Source: Legionella oakridgensis ATCC 33761 = DSM 21215
Lineage (GTDB): Bacteria; Pseudomonadota; Gammaproteobacteria; Legionellales; Legionellaceae
Length of the DNA: 64,000 nt
Reading direction: 5' to 3'
Assembly (NCBI RefSeq): GCF_000512355.1
Contig: NZ_CP004006.1
Span: 1,789,001 to 1,853,000 of the forward strand
Part shown: piece after piece, positions 1 to 12,940 of the stretch
Layout: the number at the start of each line of letters is the position of its first letter
Numbering within the stretch: the first letter of the stretch is position 1
Made by a program: the position numbers and the translations under genes
The notes under the pieces: model-generated
The model's input: only the letters and a program-made list of their open reading frames with translations
Database searches by the model: none
Told to the model about the DNA's origin: nothing

Positions 1-1151
1 CCACGTCCTGATAGATTAACAATAATCTGCCGTTGTTTATCCATTTGCTTTGCCAATTTTAGCGCATACGCAACTGCATGACTGGATTCAAGCGCTGGAA
101 TAATACCCTCAATTCGTGCCAGAGTATGAAAAGCGCTTAACGCTTCATCATCGTTAATGGTGACGTATTGCACCCGACCAATATCTTTAAGATAAGCATG
201 CTCAGGACCAACACCAGGATAATCAAGACCCGCAGATATGGAGTAAGTATCTTGAATCTGGCCATATTCATCACATAACAAATACGTACGATTGCCATGC
301 AAAACCCCAGGTCTTCCTTTTAACAATGAAGCTGCATGCTGACCTGTTTCAATCCCTTTGCCACCTGCTTCTACACCATACATGGCGACTGTCTTATCTT
401 GTAAAAAGGGATAAAATAAACCCATAGCGTTTGACCCACCACCAACACATGCCACCAATGCATCCGGTAAATGCCCTGTTTTTTCATGCAATTGCGAACG
501 AGCTTCCTGACCAATGATGGATTGGAAATCACGAACCATTTGCGGATAAGGATGAGGGCCAGCAACAGTCCCAATAATATAAAAGGTATTATCAATATGA
601 CTCACCCAATCGCGCATGGCCTCATTTAACGCATCTTTCAACGTTTTCGAGCCTGAATGGACTGGTACCACTTCCGCACCAAGAAGCTTCATACGATAAA
701 CATTGCTGGATTGGCGCACAACGTCTTCCGCACCCATGTATACCACACATTCCAGTCCCAGTTTCGCGGCGACCGTTGCCGAAGCAACGCCGTGCTGACC
801 TGCCCCAGTCTCCGCAATAATGCGTTTTTTACCCATACGCTTGGCAAGTAATGCCTGGCCTACGGTATTATTGATTTTATGAGCACCCGTATGATTTAAA
901 TCCTCTCTCTTTAAATAAAGCTGGGCCCCACCAACGTGACTGGTTAATCGCTGAGCATGATAAAGTGGCGTTGAGCGGCCGACATAATTTTTTAATTCAC
1001 TAGTAAACTCTGCCCAAAATTCAGGATCATGGCGAACTTCTTGATAAACCTGTTGCAATTCTTGGAGGGCAAACATTAACGTATCTGCCACAAAAACGCC
1101 GCCGTATTGGCCAAAATGCCCATATTCATCAGGGAGCTCTTTTTCGCTCAT
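1..1151 (-). CDS. trpB: Tryptophan synthase beta chain (3' end outside window)
   Basis: TrpB condenses indole with serine to make tryptophan, using PLP, in complex with TrpA. Reading the minus strand from the ATG at 1151 gives 383 uninterrupted codons to the window edge. The N-terminal [14 protein letters not shown] stretch, the PLP-lysine motif HTGAHKINN, the substrate loop ETGAGQHG and the phosphate-binding GGGSNAMG are all visible. Family members are about 400 residues, so only a short C-terminus is missing. A ggagagg Shine-Dalgarno sits directly upstream of the ATG. The gene follows trpF after 117 bp, in the truA-trpF-trpB order, and trpA is expected just outside the window. Confidence 0.97.
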   Translation of the reverse strand, partial: MSEKELPDEYGHFGQYGGVFVADTLMFALQELQQVYQEVRHDPEFWAEFTSELKNYVGRSTPLYHAQRLTSHVGGAQLYLKREDLNHTGAHKINNTVGQALLAKRMGKKRIIAETGAGQHGVASATVAAKLGLECVVYMGAEDVVRQSSNVYRMKLLGAEVVPVHSGSKTLKDALNEAMRDWVSHIDNTFYIIGTVAGPHPYPQMVRDFQSIIGQEARSQLHEKTGHLPDALVACVGGGSNAMGLFYPFLQDKTVAMYGVEAGGKGIETGQHAASLLKGRPGVLHGNRTYLLCDEYGQIQDTYSISAGLDYPGVGPEHAYLKDIGRVQYVTINDDEALSAFHTLARIEGIIPALESSHAVAYALKLAKQMDKQRQIIVNLSGR

Positions 1152-1268
1152 CCTCTCTCCTATATACCACTGATTTTAATAATCATGCCCTTTTCTTTAA
1201 AAAAGAATAAACCAAGAAAATATCAATTCGCTGAACTGAACGATGTTCGCCTGATCATGCAACGTCAA

Positions 1269-1883
1269 TCAGCGGCAAGCGCTGACAAATTGACTCATCT
1301 TGTTATGATCCTTAATCCCGGAAGATGCTTCCACACCACTGCACACATCAACTGCGTCAATTAGCCCGCTAGAGACCGCTTTTTTCACATTATCAGCATT
1401 AAGCCCGCCTGCCAGAATAAGCGGTTTAGAACATTGTTGCGGAATCAGTTTCCAATCAAATGTTTTCCCACTACCTCCGCGACTTGAATCTGAAGGCGTA
1501 TCAAGTAATATCGCTACAGCCTGCTGATGATGTTTTGCCGCCTGCAAAATGTGTTCTGCTGAAAGAGCAGGCACAGCCTTTATGTAGGGTTGTCGGAATT
1601 GCTGACAAAATTCTGGAGACTCATCGCCATGAAATTGCAGATAATCGATAGGCATTTCACTAAGAACACGCCTGACCAACTCAACTTCTGGGTCAACAAA
1701 TACCGCAACCACATCAACAAACAGCGGTAAGGTTTTCAATAACACCTTTCCCTGCTCAACAGCAATGCATCGAACGCTTCGGGGATAAAAAATCAAGCCA
1801 ATAGCATCAACACCTAAAATTCCTGCATGCAGGATGTCTTCAGCACGCGTCATGCCACACATTTTTATGCGTGTGCGATGCAT
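1269..1883 (-). CDS. trpF: Phosphoribosylanthranilate isomerase
   Basis: This enzyme performs the Amadori rearrangement of phosphoribosylanthranilate in tryptophan synthesis. The product is about 204 residues, the usual size for a single-domain TIM barrel. It begins RIKMCGMTRAEDIL, with the catalytic Cys in KMCGMT, and has the phosphate-binding LILAGGLNADNV and the C-terminal DVCSGVE with the catalytic Asp. The ATG at 1883 overlaps the truA stop codon (TGATG), so the two are probably translationally coupled. A TTG one codon earlier is a less likely start. Confidence 0.96.
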   Translation of the reverse strand: MHRTRIKMCGMTRAEDILHAGILGVDAIGLIFYPRSVRCIAVEQGKVLLKTLPLFVDVVAVFVDPEVELVRRVLSEMPIDYLQFHGDESPEFCQQFRQPYIKAVPALSAEHILQAAKHHQQAVAILLDTPSDSSRGGSGKTFDWKLIPQQCSKPLILAGGLNADNVKKAVSSGLIDAVDVCSGVEASSGIKDHNKMSQFVSACR

Positions 1884-2674
1884 CAATTAGGCTCCCACAA
1901 AAACATCGGGCCAGGGGAATGTTTCATTATACCAAATTCTTGAGGATACGTTACTTCCACCAAGTATAGGCCATAGGGAGGCGCTGTTTCAGCACCCAGT
2001 TTCCGATCCTTGGCGTGTAAAACCTCTTTAACCCATGATACAGGTTTGCGGTTGGAACCTACTGCAATAAGAACCCCCGCAATATTTCTTACCATATGAT
2101 GTAAGAAAGCATTTGCGCTAATATCAATAATAATCAAGTCCCCATGACGTCCTACTTGCAAAGTCTGAACATTTCGCATTGGGGTTTTGGATTGACATTC
2201 CATGGAACGAAAGGAAGTAAAATCCTGTTCTCCCAAAAGGCACTGGCCAGCCTCATGCATCAAACGATGATCAAGTTGCCGATACTGCCAAGTCACATTG
2301 GAACGCAGTAAAGCAGGTCTTATGGCAGAATTATATATAATGTAACGATAGCGTCGTGATAAGGCAGAATAACGTGCATGAAAATCATCAGGTACGCTCT
2401 TACCCCATTTTACACACACATCTTTGGGTAAAAATGCATTTGCTCCATGAATCCATGATCGGATGTTACGCTCTTTTTCACAATCAAAATGAATAACTTG
2501 GCTGGTTGCATGCACACCGGTATCCGTTCTGCCAGCACATACCACACTGACTTCATGATCAGCAACATTACTCAGTGCATTTTCCAAGACTTGCTGAATC
2601 GTACGCAGACCAGTTTGCGCTTGCCAGCCATGATACTGACTTCCATCGTATTCAACCATTAAGGCAATACGCAT
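1883..2674 (-). CDS. truA: tRNA pseudouridine(38-40) synthase TruA
   Basis: TruA isomerises uridines 38-40 in the anticodon stem-loop of many tRNAs. The chosen start gives MRIALMVEYDGSQYHGW, the normal family N-terminus; nine upstream in-frame residues are probably not translated. The catalytic Asp lies in CAGRTDTGVHA, and NAFLHHMVRNI is the conserved C-terminal motif. The product is about 263 residues, typical for the family. It lies between fimV and trpF; the same fimV-truA-trpF order is known in Pseudomonas. Confidence 0.96.
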   Translation of the reverse strand: MRIALMVEYDGSQYHGWQAQTGLRTIQQVLENALSNVADHEVSVVCAGRTDTGVHATSQVIHFDCEKERNIRSWIHGANAFLPKDVCVKWGKSVPDDFHARYSALSRRYRYIIYNSAIRPALLRSNVTWQYRQLDHRLMHEAGQCLLGEQDFTSFRSMECQSKTPMRNVQTLQVGRHGDLIIIDISANAFLHHMVRNIAGVLIAVGSNRKPVSWVKEVLHAKDRKLGAETAPPYGLYLVEVTYPQEFGIMKHSPGPMFLWEPN

Positions 2675-2838
2675 GACGCAATTCTCACTAAAAACGGCCA
2701 ATGTATAACACTGGAAAGAGTTTGTCTAGGTTCTATGAAGTTTTCCCTAACCTACAAGGGACATCGCGAAGAAAACCAATTATTTCAGTAAACATATCTT
2801 CGCGCATTGGGAGATTAGGATGTTTTCGGTTTAGCTTT

Positions 2839-5055
<2,217 letters not shown>

Positions 5056-5221
5056 GTTAATTGTTCAATAAAATTATCATTATACGGAGTGTGATTCAAC
5101 TAACCTGTAAGTCAATCTCATAATCAGTTCATAAGATGACCAAAAACATGCACGATTTTAACGTTGCTTAGTCCTCACAGATATTTCATAATCTGTCACT
5201 CCTTCATCCATAGCATAAAAA

Positions 5222-6082
5222 ATGTCCGCATCATTACTAGCTGGTAAACCAATTGCCTCTGCCATCATGCAAGATATCAAGCAAACCGTTATGGCACACG
5301 AACAAAAAGGTCATCGTCCTCCTGGTCTTGCAGTGATCCTTGTTGGCGCAGATCCAGCTTCTTTAATTTATGTCAATAACAAACGCAAAGCATGCCATGA
5401 AGTTGGATTTAAATCTTATGCCTATGATCTTCCCGAACAAACCAGTGAAAAAGATTTATTAATGCTCATCGAGCAACTCAATGAGGCCAATGACATTGAT
5501 GGCATTCTGGTACAACTCCCTCTACCAAGCCATATTCATACCCAAGCCATCATAGAACGACTCAAGCCCACCAAAGATGTAGACGGCTTTCATCCGTACA
5601 ACCTGGGAAGGCTCGCACAAGGGAATCCTCAACTTAGACCTTGCACCCCTTATGGCATCATACAAATGCTGAACTATTATCAATTAACTCTATCAGGAAA
5701 ACACGCCGTTGTGGTCGGCGCATCCAATATCGTGGGCCGCCCCATGGCACTTGAATTTTTACTTGCTAAAGCCACTGTAACCATATGCCATCGGGCTACC
5801 CGAGATTTGGAACATCATGTCCGCGCTGCCGATATCCTGGTGGTAGCAACTGGAGTCCCTGATGTCATTAATGTCAATTGGCTGAATAAACAGCAAATTA
5901 TTATTGATGTCGGTATTCATCGCAACGAAGATGGCACACTACGCGGTGATGTTGATTATGCACTTGCCAAAGATAAAGTAGCGTGGATAACGCCTGTCCC
6001 TGGGGGGGTTGGTCCTATGACCATCAGCACTTTATTGAAAAATACATTCTATGCTGCATCTCATTTACATGAATGGTGCTGA
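5222..6082 (+). CDS. folD: Bifunctional methylenetetrahydrofolate dehydrogenase / methenyltetrahydrofolate cyclohydrolase
   Basis: FolD interconverts 5,10-methylene-, 5,10-methenyl- and 10-formyl-tetrahydrofolate with NADP in the cytoplasm. The 286-residue product is standard length. It shows the catalytic Tyr-x3-Lys region ([13 protein letters not shown]), [26 protein letters not shown], the dinucleotide-binding [15 protein letters not shown], and the C-terminal [15 protein letters not shown]. The ATG has only a weak ribosome-binding site. It stands alone, convergent with the small acidic gene at 6130-6339. Confidence 0.97.
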   Translation: MSASLLAGKPIASAIMQDIKQTVMAHEQKGHRPPGLAVILVGADPASLIYVNNKRKACHEVGFKSYAYDLPEQTSEKDLLMLIEQLNEANDIDGILVQLPLPSHIHTQAIIERLKPTKDVDGFHPYNLGRLAQGNPQLRPCTPYGIIQMLNYYQLTLSGKHAVVVGASNIVGRPMALEFLLAKATVTICHRATRDLEHHVRAADILVVATGVPDVINVNWLNKQQIIIDVGIHRNEDGTLRGDVDYALAKDKVAWITPVPGGVGPMTISTLLKNTFYAASHLHEWC

Positions 6083-6129
6083 ATCCAGTCATCACCAAAA
6101 ACCATTACGCTTTACAAAAACGCAATTTT

Positions 6130-6339
6130 CTAACGCTCGAGTTCGTCCCAATCAAACTCATCATCCAGCTCATCTTCAAACTCCTCTCTCAAGCGTTTAC
6201 GTTCAAGTCTCTCTTCAATCATTCTTCGCACACGTTTTTTGTGTTCTGATTCATCGATGAGATCAAATTCCTCCATCTCTTCATCATGATTTAGGTCAGA
6301 GAACACTTGACTCTCATCATAACCTTTATGCAAGCTCAT
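6130..6339 (-). CDS. Small highly charged protein, PA3496-like
   Basis: The product is about 69 residues, very acidic, with an Arg/Glu-rich helix (RRMIEERLERKRLREEF) and an acidic tail. The start at 6339 is chosen for a clean ggagg Shine-Dalgarno; the upstream extension lacks one. The helix and tail resemble the short PA3496-like proteins of gammaproteobacteria, but this is recalled similarity, not a search. No enzymatic motif is visible. Confidence 0.6.
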   Translation of the reverse strand: MSLHKGYDESQVFSDLNHDEEMEEFDLIDESEHKKRVRRMIEERLERKRLREEFEDELDDEFDWDELER

Positions 6340-6493
6340 AATAGCCTCCAAGTTTTTGGTCAGTCCTGCTCTATACCTATAAAAAGTATAGTTCAATAAA
6401 TTAACTATGAGCTTAGGAGCGTTGTTCTCATTTAAATACGCAATATAATGAAAAACGAATTTTACAATCAGGTGAACTCAGCTGGAGAATTAT

Positions 6494-7254
6494 ATGGCCA
6501 TCATTGCACTGCCTGCATTTAAGGACAATTACATCTGGGCGATTGTAAATGAATCAAAACACACCCTCCTATGCGTTGATCCTGGTGATGCTCAAACCGT
6601 GTTAACTTATGCTAAGAATAATCAACTCATTCTGACGCACATTCTTATCACCCATCATCACACGGATCACCTTGGAGGAGTTGATGAACTATTACAAGCA
6701 TTTCCCAAAACGATTGTATATGGGCCGCAAGATCAAAGGCTTCCACAAGTAAATTACATTGTACGCAATGAAGACATTGTGCCCATTGATCATTATGCGT
6801 TTCGTGTCTTGGCCACCCCGGGACATACCTGTTCTCATATTTGTTATCATGAACCAAGCAAAAGCTGGTTATTTTGTGGTGATACTTTATTTTCCGCCGG
6901 ATGCGGGCGCGTATTTGACGGAACCATGGAAGACTTGTATCACTCCCTTCTTTCACTAAAAAAGTTACCTCAAGACACCCAAGTCTACTGTGCACATGAA
7001 TACACCCGCCAAAACTTGCAATTTGCCACAACCGTTGATCCTGAAAATCCAGTCATTGAATCTTACAAAACCTACCTCATGCAGCACCCTAATGCGTGCT
7101 CATTACCATCCACCATCGCGTTAGAAAAAAAATTAATCCTTTTTTAAGAACAGATACTCCGGCATTACAAATTTTTGCGAAAAATAAAGGTATAAATCCA
7201 TTGGATCAATTTGAAATATTTAAACAATTACGTAAAAATAAAGACCATTTTTAA
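6494..7254 (+). CDS. gloB: Hydroxyacylglutathione hydrolase (glyoxalase II), one-base frameshift near the C-terminus
   Basis: GloB hydrolyses S-lactoylglutathione to lactate in methylglyoxal detoxification. The metallo-beta-lactamase metal site THHHTDHLGG, the PGHT loop, and GDTLFSAGCGRVFDGT are present. The first frame stops at 7147 after only 217 residues. Just upstream, in an A/T-rich run around 7127-7146, one base appears to be missing: in the next frame the text continues as the GloB C-terminus (NPFLRTDTPALQIF) to a stop at 7254. The restored length of about 253 is normal for the family. The shift is either a recent mutation or a sequencing error. Confidence 0.92.
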
Positions 7255-7374
7255 TAAAAAATACGCGAAAGGATATAATTATATACTTAAAGAACAAAAC
7301 ACAATCAAAAAAGGTTTATCGCTTCTTATTTTTTTAGTAGACTGCAATTTCCTTAATTTAATCTGGTTGTTAAT

Positions 7375-8802
7375 TTGAAGTTTAAGTCATCCATTATACT
7401 TTACTTACTCCTCATTCTTTCCAGTTTGAATGTTATTAAAGCAGCCCATGCCTATTCACCACCCAACGTATGGGATGTTTTACGCAAGCAATTTTTGCTT
7501 AGCCATGAAATTACTCGCCCTGAAGTCCAAAGCCAGATTCGCTGGCTTATTGCTCATCCAAGTTATCTGCATAAACTCACTCAATCAGAGCCTTATATTT
7601 ATCATATATTGACTGAAGTCAAAAAGCGGAAAATGCCCGGTGAAATTGCCCTGATTCCTATGATAGAAAGTGCGTACGATCCTTTTGCCTATTCCGGAGC
7701 GGGCGCTGCGGGACTTTGGCAACTCATGCCTGGAACAGGCACAGGACTTGGATTAAAACAAGATTGGTGGTATGACGGTCGCCGAAGCATCGGCCCATCT
7801 ACGGATGCAGCTCTTAACTATCTCGGTTATTTGAACAAATTTTTTAATGGCAACTGGCTACTTGCTTTTGCTGCCTATGATTCCGGGGAGGGAACCATTG
7901 CACGGCTCATTAAAAACAATGGGCAAAATCGCAATATTAACTTTTGGTCATTACCTGTCCCTCAGGAAACTAAAATATACGTTCCCAGATTGCTTGCCTT
8001 AGCCGCAATTATTCAAAATCCACAACGATATCATATTCAATTGCCAGAAATTCCTCATATGCCTTATTTTGAAGAAGTCAATATTGGCAGCCAAATTGAT
8101 TTAAGCCATGCTGCAAAATTGGCGGGTATTTCCTATAAGGAATTAATCAAATTAAATCCCGGCTATAACCGTTGGACTACCGCCCCCTATCGCCCATACA
8201 AATTATTGATTCCAGTGGATCGTGTTGAAGATTTTAGCCGAAATCTGGCGAACTTTCCTGAAGAAAAACGCGTCAGTTGGACTCGCCATCAAGTCAGTGC
8301 TGGCGATAACCTTACTCTCATCGCCCAAAAATATCATACCACCGCCAATCTAATAAAAGAATTAAATCAGTTAAAAACAAATTCGGTTAAAAAAGGGCAA
8401 TTTGTTCTGGTACCAAGCAACAAAAATACGCCCGCTCTCTCATCTGCGGGAAAATCTCCCCCACCAATGAACAAAAGCTCGCATTTCAATGAAATACATT
8501 ATTATAAAGTAGTCCACATTATCCAAAAAAATGACTCGTATGCTCAGTTAGTAAGAAAATATGGGGTTACCGAAAGCAACATCAGAAAATGGAACCGGCT
8601 CGGACCACGCACCCCTTTAAGCCTCGGGAAACAATTGATCATCTGGAAATACAATAATAGAGGTTCTTATACGATTAAACAGGGTGATAACTTAAGCTCT
8701 ATTGCCAAACGCTTCCATACAAATGTCAAGTCAATTATGCAATTAAACCCAGAGCTTCACAAACATGTGCTTAAGCCAGGGCAAAAAATAATACTGGGTT
8801 AA
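7375..8802 (+). CDS. mltD: Membrane-bound lytic murein transglycosylase D with LysM repeats
   Basis: MltD-type enzymes cleave the glycan strands of peptidoglycan, forming 1,6-anhydromuramic ends. The 475-residue product has an N-terminal signal sequence. A lysozyme-like transglycosylase domain follows, with the catalytic Glu in IPMIESAYDP and the motif GAAGLWQLMPGTG. Then come about three LysM domains for glycan binding (from about residue 305, 380 and 432; for example YTIKQGDNLSSIAKRFH). The gene opens with TTG at 7375, as no ATG lies close upstream; the start is therefore uncertain. There is no lipobox, so it is predicted periplasmic or anchored through the signal segment. Confidence 0.93.
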   Translation: MKFKSSIILYLLLILSSLNVIKAAHAYSPPNVWDVLRKQFLLSHEITRPEVQSQIRWLIAHPSYLHKLTQSEPYIYHILTEVKKRKMPGEIALIPMIESAYDPFAYSGAGAAGLWQLMPGTGTGLGLKQDWWYDGRRSIGPSTDAALNYLGYLNKFFNGNWLLAFAAYDSGEGTIARLIKNNGQNRNINFWSLPVPQETKIYVPRLLALAAIIQNPQRYHIQLPEIPHMPYFEEVNIGSQIDLSHAAKLAGISYKELIKLNPGYNRWTTAPYRPYKLLIPVDRVEDFSRNLANFPEEKRVSWTRHQVSAGDNLTLIAQKYHTTANLIKELNQLKTNSVKKGQFVLVPSNKNTPALSSAGKSPPPMNKSSHFNEIHYYKVVHIIQKNDSYAQLVRKYGVTESNIRKWNRLGPRTPLSLGKQLIIWKYNNRGSYTIKQGDNLSSIAKRFHTNVKSIMQLNPELHKHVLKPGQKIILG

Positions 8803-8962
8803 AAGAGTGGACAATACACCTGAAATGTTCAATAATTTAGCAAAGCTCACACTAAAATGACTTATTTTTGCAATAAATATAATTTTTGACGAAGACCAGC
8901 TTGCAAGATGGCATAAAATCGTGTGTTATACTTAGTATATTGATAAGAGCTTATCCAACACA

Positions 8963-9526
8963 ATGAAATTATTATTTGATTTTTTCCCTATTCTTATATT
9001 TTTCATTTGCTATAAATTTTTTGGGATATACACCGCTACTGCAGTAGCCATGGTTGCTTCTCTTACCCAGGTTGTATTTTACCGCATCAAAAATCAACAT
9101 TATGAAAAAATGCACCTTATCAGCTTGATTTTAATTATGGTTTTGGGAGGAGCAACTTTATTTTTTCATAATCCCTGGTTCATTAAATGGAAACCAACAG
9201 GGATTTACTGGCTCTCTTCTGTCGTATTTCTTGGATCATCGGTGATTGGTAAAAAACCTCTTATTCAAAAAATGATGGATGGTAACATCAATCTTCCATC
9301 CAAGGTATGGCAACGATTAAATGTCGCTTGGGCCATCTTTTTTATGGTTATGGGTGCCCTTAATTTGTATGTAGCCTATTATTTTGATACGGATTTTTGG
9401 GTTAATTTTAAATTATTTGGTGGTGCAGGATTCACCCTGCTTTTTATCTTTCTTCAAGCAATTTATTTGACCAGGCACTTGGTTGAGAAAGATCTGGAAC
9501 ATTCCTCCAGTGACTCACGAAGCTAG
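8963..9526 (+). CDS. yciB: Inner-membrane septation-associated protein YciB
   Basis: YciB (formerly intracellular septation protein A) is a polytopic inner-membrane protein linked to envelope and division integrity. The 187-residue product begins [14 protein letters not shown], has about five to six hydrophobic segments, and carries the family signature [10 protein letters not shown] and [20 protein letters not shown]. It lies 22 bp upstream of the pmrA-like response regulator, which suggests co-transcription. Confidence 0.95.
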   Translation: MKLLFDFFPILIFFICYKFFGIYTATAVAMVASLTQVVFYRIKNQHYEKMHLISLILIMVLGGATLFFHNPWFIKWKPTGIYWLSSVVFLGSSVIGKKPLIQKMMDGNINLPSKVWQRLNVAWAIFFMVMGALNLYVAYYFDTDFWVNFKLFGGAGFTLLFIFLQAIYLTRHLVEKDLEHSSSDSRS

Positions 9527-9548
9527 CCGGATAGTGTAAGGAGCAAGA

Positions 9549-10229
9549 ATGCGATTGCTACTGATTGAAGATGATGAATTACTTGGCGACGCTGTCAAGA
9601 CTGGCCTAACCCAGTTTGGTTATGTAGTAGACTGGTTGAAAGATGGGGAAGCCGCGCGCGCCGCGTTGAAATCAGAATCTTTTGAGCTGATTATTTTAGA
9701 CTTGGGGTTACCAAAATTATCAGGTATTAGCCTTTTGCAATCCATTCGTCATGAAGGCAATACAACCCCTGTTATTATCTTAACGGCAAGGGAATCGGTA
9801 GAAAGCCGTGTTAAAGGATTGGATAGCGGTGCTGATGATTATATAATTAAGCCATTTGACCTAAATGAACTTAGCGCCAGGGTTCGCGCCTTGATAAGAC
9901 GCTCGCAAGGACGGGCAGACAGCGTTTTGCAATATCGAAACGTAACCCTAGATCCGGCTGCACACTCCGTTACAGTGGATGATGTTATTATCAATGTTCC
10001 AAGACGCGAGTTTGCTTTACTGCAAAAATTGTTGGAAAACAGCGGTCATGTTTTATCACGAGAACAGTTAATGCAAAGCATTTATGGATGGGATGAAGAC
10101 GTCGACAGCAACGCTTTAGAAGTACACATTCATAATTTACGGAAAAAACTTAATGCCAACTACATTCGTACCATACGGGGCGTTGGGTATATGGCAGAAA
10201 AAAATACCGAAAAAAGTGAAGGGGTTTAA
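9549..10229 (+). CDS. pmrA: OmpR-family response regulator, PmrA-like
   Basis: This DNA-binding regulator is activated by phosphorylation. The receiver domain shows the acidic pocket (EDD, residues 7-9), the phosphoacceptor Asp51 (ILDLGLP) and the conserved Lys in IIKPFD. A winged-helix output domain follows (RREFALLQKLLE and RTIRGVGYM). Length 226 is typical. In Legionella the PmrA protein of this family is known to activate many Dot/Icm effector genes. The assignment rests on family features and on the neighbouring sensor kinase and yciB. A histidine-kinase gene follows after 106 bp. Confidence 0.88.
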   Translation: MRLLLIEDDELLGDAVKTGLTQFGYVVDWLKDGEAARAALKSESFELIILDLGLPKLSGISLLQSIRHEGNTTPVIILTARESVESRVKGLDSGADDYIIKPFDLNELSARVRALIRRSQGRADSVLQYRNVTLDPAAHSVTVDDVIINVPRREFALLQKLLENSGHVLSREQLMQSIYGWDEDVDSNALEVHIHNLRKKLNANYIRTIRGVGYMAEKNTEKSEGV

Positions 10230-10335
10230 TTAGTTCTCTAACAGCCCCGGGTGACTCAAAATCTTGCCGAACGATGTCATACCGTTCCATGATAGGGCTG
10301 AGCCACATTTTAGTTAATCATAACAGGCCCTGGCC

Positions 10336-11749
10336 GTGAAAGCTTCAATACGTAAATTTTTATTAATTAACCTCTTACTGGCAATTACAATCACAACGAC
10401 GTTAACTGCCATAGGAAATTATTATCTGGATCAAAAAGATATTCAGGAACATCTGGATACTTTAATGGCAGTTTCAGCCCTCTCTTATCAAGCCTTATTA
10501 GGGGATGATGTTCATCAACGCCCATTATCGAAAATACAAAATACCCTGAACACGATTCCCAAAAAGTAAAACCTATTACGACCGGCCCTTAATTAAAGAC
10601 GACACGCCCGAGCATTATCTGGACAAATTCAGCTTTCAAGTCTGGACTGACGGTGGAAAATTATTATTACATTCATCGAGTGCGCCAAAACTACCATTGA
10701 CTGAAGATACCGATGGATTCAACGATAAAGTTCTTGATCAACAAAAATGGCGCGTATTCACAACTTATAATGACAAGGCAGGAGTACGTACGGTTTTGGG
10801 TGAACGCTATGATACTCGAAATGAGTTAGGTCAACGAATCGCTCAAGATGATCTTTATATCATGTTGCTCACTTTTCCACTGTCTGGCCTCCTGATTTGG
10901 ATTATCATTGGCCGAGGTTTAGATAGTTTGGACCGGGTAGCACAGGAAGTCGCTAACCGTGCCCCCAATCATTTAGAGCCAGTTAGCATTAAGGAAGTCC
11001 CTGAAGAAATAAAGCCAGTCATTGATGAATTAAATAAATTGTTTTACCGGCTAAAGCAAGGCTTTGAGCGTGAAAAACGTTTCGCTGCCGATGCTGCCCA
11101 TGAACTTCGTACTCCTCTGGCCGCCCTCAAGACACAAGCTCAGGTCGCTTTGAACACGAATAACATCGATGAGAAAAATATAGCTTTGCAAAAACTAATT
11201 GCCAGTGTTAACCGCAGTACTCATATTGTTCAGCAGTTATTGACCATGAGTAAACTGGTTCCAGAGGCAGAAACCATTAATGATCTTGACGAAGTTAATA
11301 TGGCAAAAGTTGCTCGTGATGTATTAGCGATGCTGGCACCAACAGCCGTTGAAAAACAAATTGAACTCGAACTTGAGCATGACGAACAAATGCCCAATTT
11401 CATCGGAAATCCTACAGCAATCAGTATATTAATTCGCAATCTGGTCGACAACGCCATACGTTATTCAAGAGAATGTGGGCAAGTCATTGTAAGAGTCTAT
11501 CAGGAACAAAATGAGGCCGTTCTTGAAGTACGAGATAATGGTCCAGGAATACCTGCTGAATTACAATCCCGTGTTTTTGAACGATTTTTTCGCGTTCTCG
11601 GCAATAAAAGCACGGGAAGCGGCCTTGGGCTTGCGATTGTCCAACAGATTTGTGCCTTACATAATGGCCGTGTCACGCTTGAATCGCCAAAAGAAGGAAC
11701 TGGTCTGATAGTAAAAGTTTATTTTCCAATATCTGCCAAACAAGAATGA
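10336..11749 (+). CDS. pmrB: Sensor histidine kinase, PmrB-like, frameshifted after residue 77
   Basis: This is the partner kinase of the regulator at 9549. It starts at a GTG with an N-terminal transmembrane helix. The first frame stops after 78 codons at a run AAAAAG near 10565. Removing one A restores a reading frame through the periplasmic sensor region into HAMP-like, H-box (ADAAHELRTPLAAL), N-box (NLVDNAIRYS), G1 (DNGPGIP) and G2 (GSGLGLAIV) motifs, giving about 470 residues. All catalytic motifs are intact, so loss of function is not shown by the kinase part. The shift may be artefact; if real, the separated C-terminal part would lack its first membrane anchor. Confidence 0.88.
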
Positions 11750-11832
11750 ATTTCAGGTTTCCTGAGCATGTTGAACGCCAGGAGAACATCAAGGCTGTTA
11801 CCCTCGCATAGTTAGACTAGGAAGACAGGTTC

Positions 11833-12429
11833 TTAATGCCCAGCCAGCAACTGCAATGCCTGACGAATTAACTGCTCACAAGTTTTACCCGCTTCATTGA
11901 CTTTTTTTACGGCCTTGATTGCTTCCTGTGGTTTGTATCCCAAAGCTTCCAAAGCTTTAACAGCTTCTTCCTGAGCCAGCGAGCCGTCTGTGTTTTTTTC
12001 TTGCAACACAGCCGTTTGTGGCAAATGTGTGAGTCGATCTTTCATTTCAACCACCAAACGCTCGGCTGTCTTTTTGCCAATACCAGGCAATTTAGTAAGA
12101 AAAACAGCATTCTGCTGATGAATGCATTGAATAAATTCATCCGGAGTAATACTCGACAATATCACCAGCGCCATCTTGGGACCAATACCGTTAACTTTAA
12201 TCAAGGATTTGAATAAAGCACGCTCTTCCTTATCCAAAAAACCATACAGCAACAAGGCATCCTCGCGCACAACGGTATGAATATGCAGACCAACCTCACC
12301 ATCATGCATTTCCAACTGGAAAAAAGTGAGTAAAGACATTTCTACATCATAACCAACGCCATTTACATCAATGACTATTTTTCCTGGATGATTTCTATCA
12401 ATAATCTGACCTTTTAGCCACCCTATCAT
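11833..12429 (-). CDS. ruvA: Holliday junction DNA helicase subunit RuvA
   Basis: RuvA tetramers bind four-way junctions and load the RuvB motor. The chosen start [13 protein letters not shown] is the family N-terminus and its ATG overlaps the ruvC stop (ATGA). The two helix-hairpin-helix motifs ([14 protein letters not shown] and [17 protein letters not shown]) and the C-terminal RuvB-contact domain ([16 protein letters not shown]) are present in 198 residues. ruvB does not follow in this window; the next gene is the convergent sensor kinase. Confidence 0.97.
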   Translation of the reverse strand: MIGWLKGQIIDRNHPGKIVIDVNGVGYDVEMSLLTFFQLEMHDGEVGLHIHTVVREDALLLYGFLDKEERALFKSLIKVNGIGPKMALVILSSITPDEFIQCIHQQNAVFLTKLPGIGKKTAERLVVEMKDRLTHLPQTAVLQEKNTDGSLAQEEAVKALEALGYKPQEAIKAVKKVNEAGKTCEQLIRQALQLLAGH

Positions 12430-12938
12430 CGACGCCACCTATGCACAGTTTTTCTCCTTAATACCCCAGATCCGTTGCGCATGTGGCTATGACAGATGGC
12501 AATGGCCAACGCATCCGCTGCATCACTTTGCGGGGAGCTATCAAGTTTAAGCAAACTCACAACCATATGCTTGACTTGATCTTTTTGTGCTGCTCCATAG
12601 CCAACCACCGCTTGCTTTATTTCTCGTGCAGAATATTCACTGACTTTTACACGATGAGACGCAGAAGCCACCATCGCCACTCCACGCGCATGCCCTAATT
12701 TCAGTGCAGCATTGACATTCTGATGCATAAATACCTGTTCTATCGCTACTTCATCGGGATTAAATGCATCCATTAACTCACAAATTCCATTAAAAATCTG
12801 CAATAGCCTTTCACTTAACTCACCCTGAGGAGTGCGTATGCAGCCACTATCAAGATAATGCAATTGACGCTTATCATTTTCCTTTATGAGTCCATAACCT
12901 GTGATGCGCGAGCCTGGATCTATCCCTAATATAATCAT
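12426..12938 (-). CDS. ruvC: Crossover junction endodeoxyribonuclease RuvC
   Basis: RuvC resolves Holliday junctions by paired nicks. The 170-residue product has the RNase-H-like fold motifs with the catalytic acidic residues: Asp in [13 protein letters not shown], Glu in VAIEQVFM, and the C-terminal Asp pair in [13 protein letters not shown]. It sits 2 bp after yebC and overlaps ruvA by 4 bp, forming the conserved yebC-ruvC-ruvA operon. Confidence 0.97.
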   Translation of the reverse strand: MIILGIDPGSRITGYGLIKENDKRQLHYLDSGCIRTPQGELSERLLQIFNGICELMDAFNPDEVAIEQVFMHQNVNAALKLGHARGVAMVASASHRVKVSEYSAREIKQAVVGYGAAQKDQVKHMVVSLLKLDSSPQSDAADALAIAICHSHMRNGSGVLRRKTVHRWRR

Positions 12939-12940
12939 GA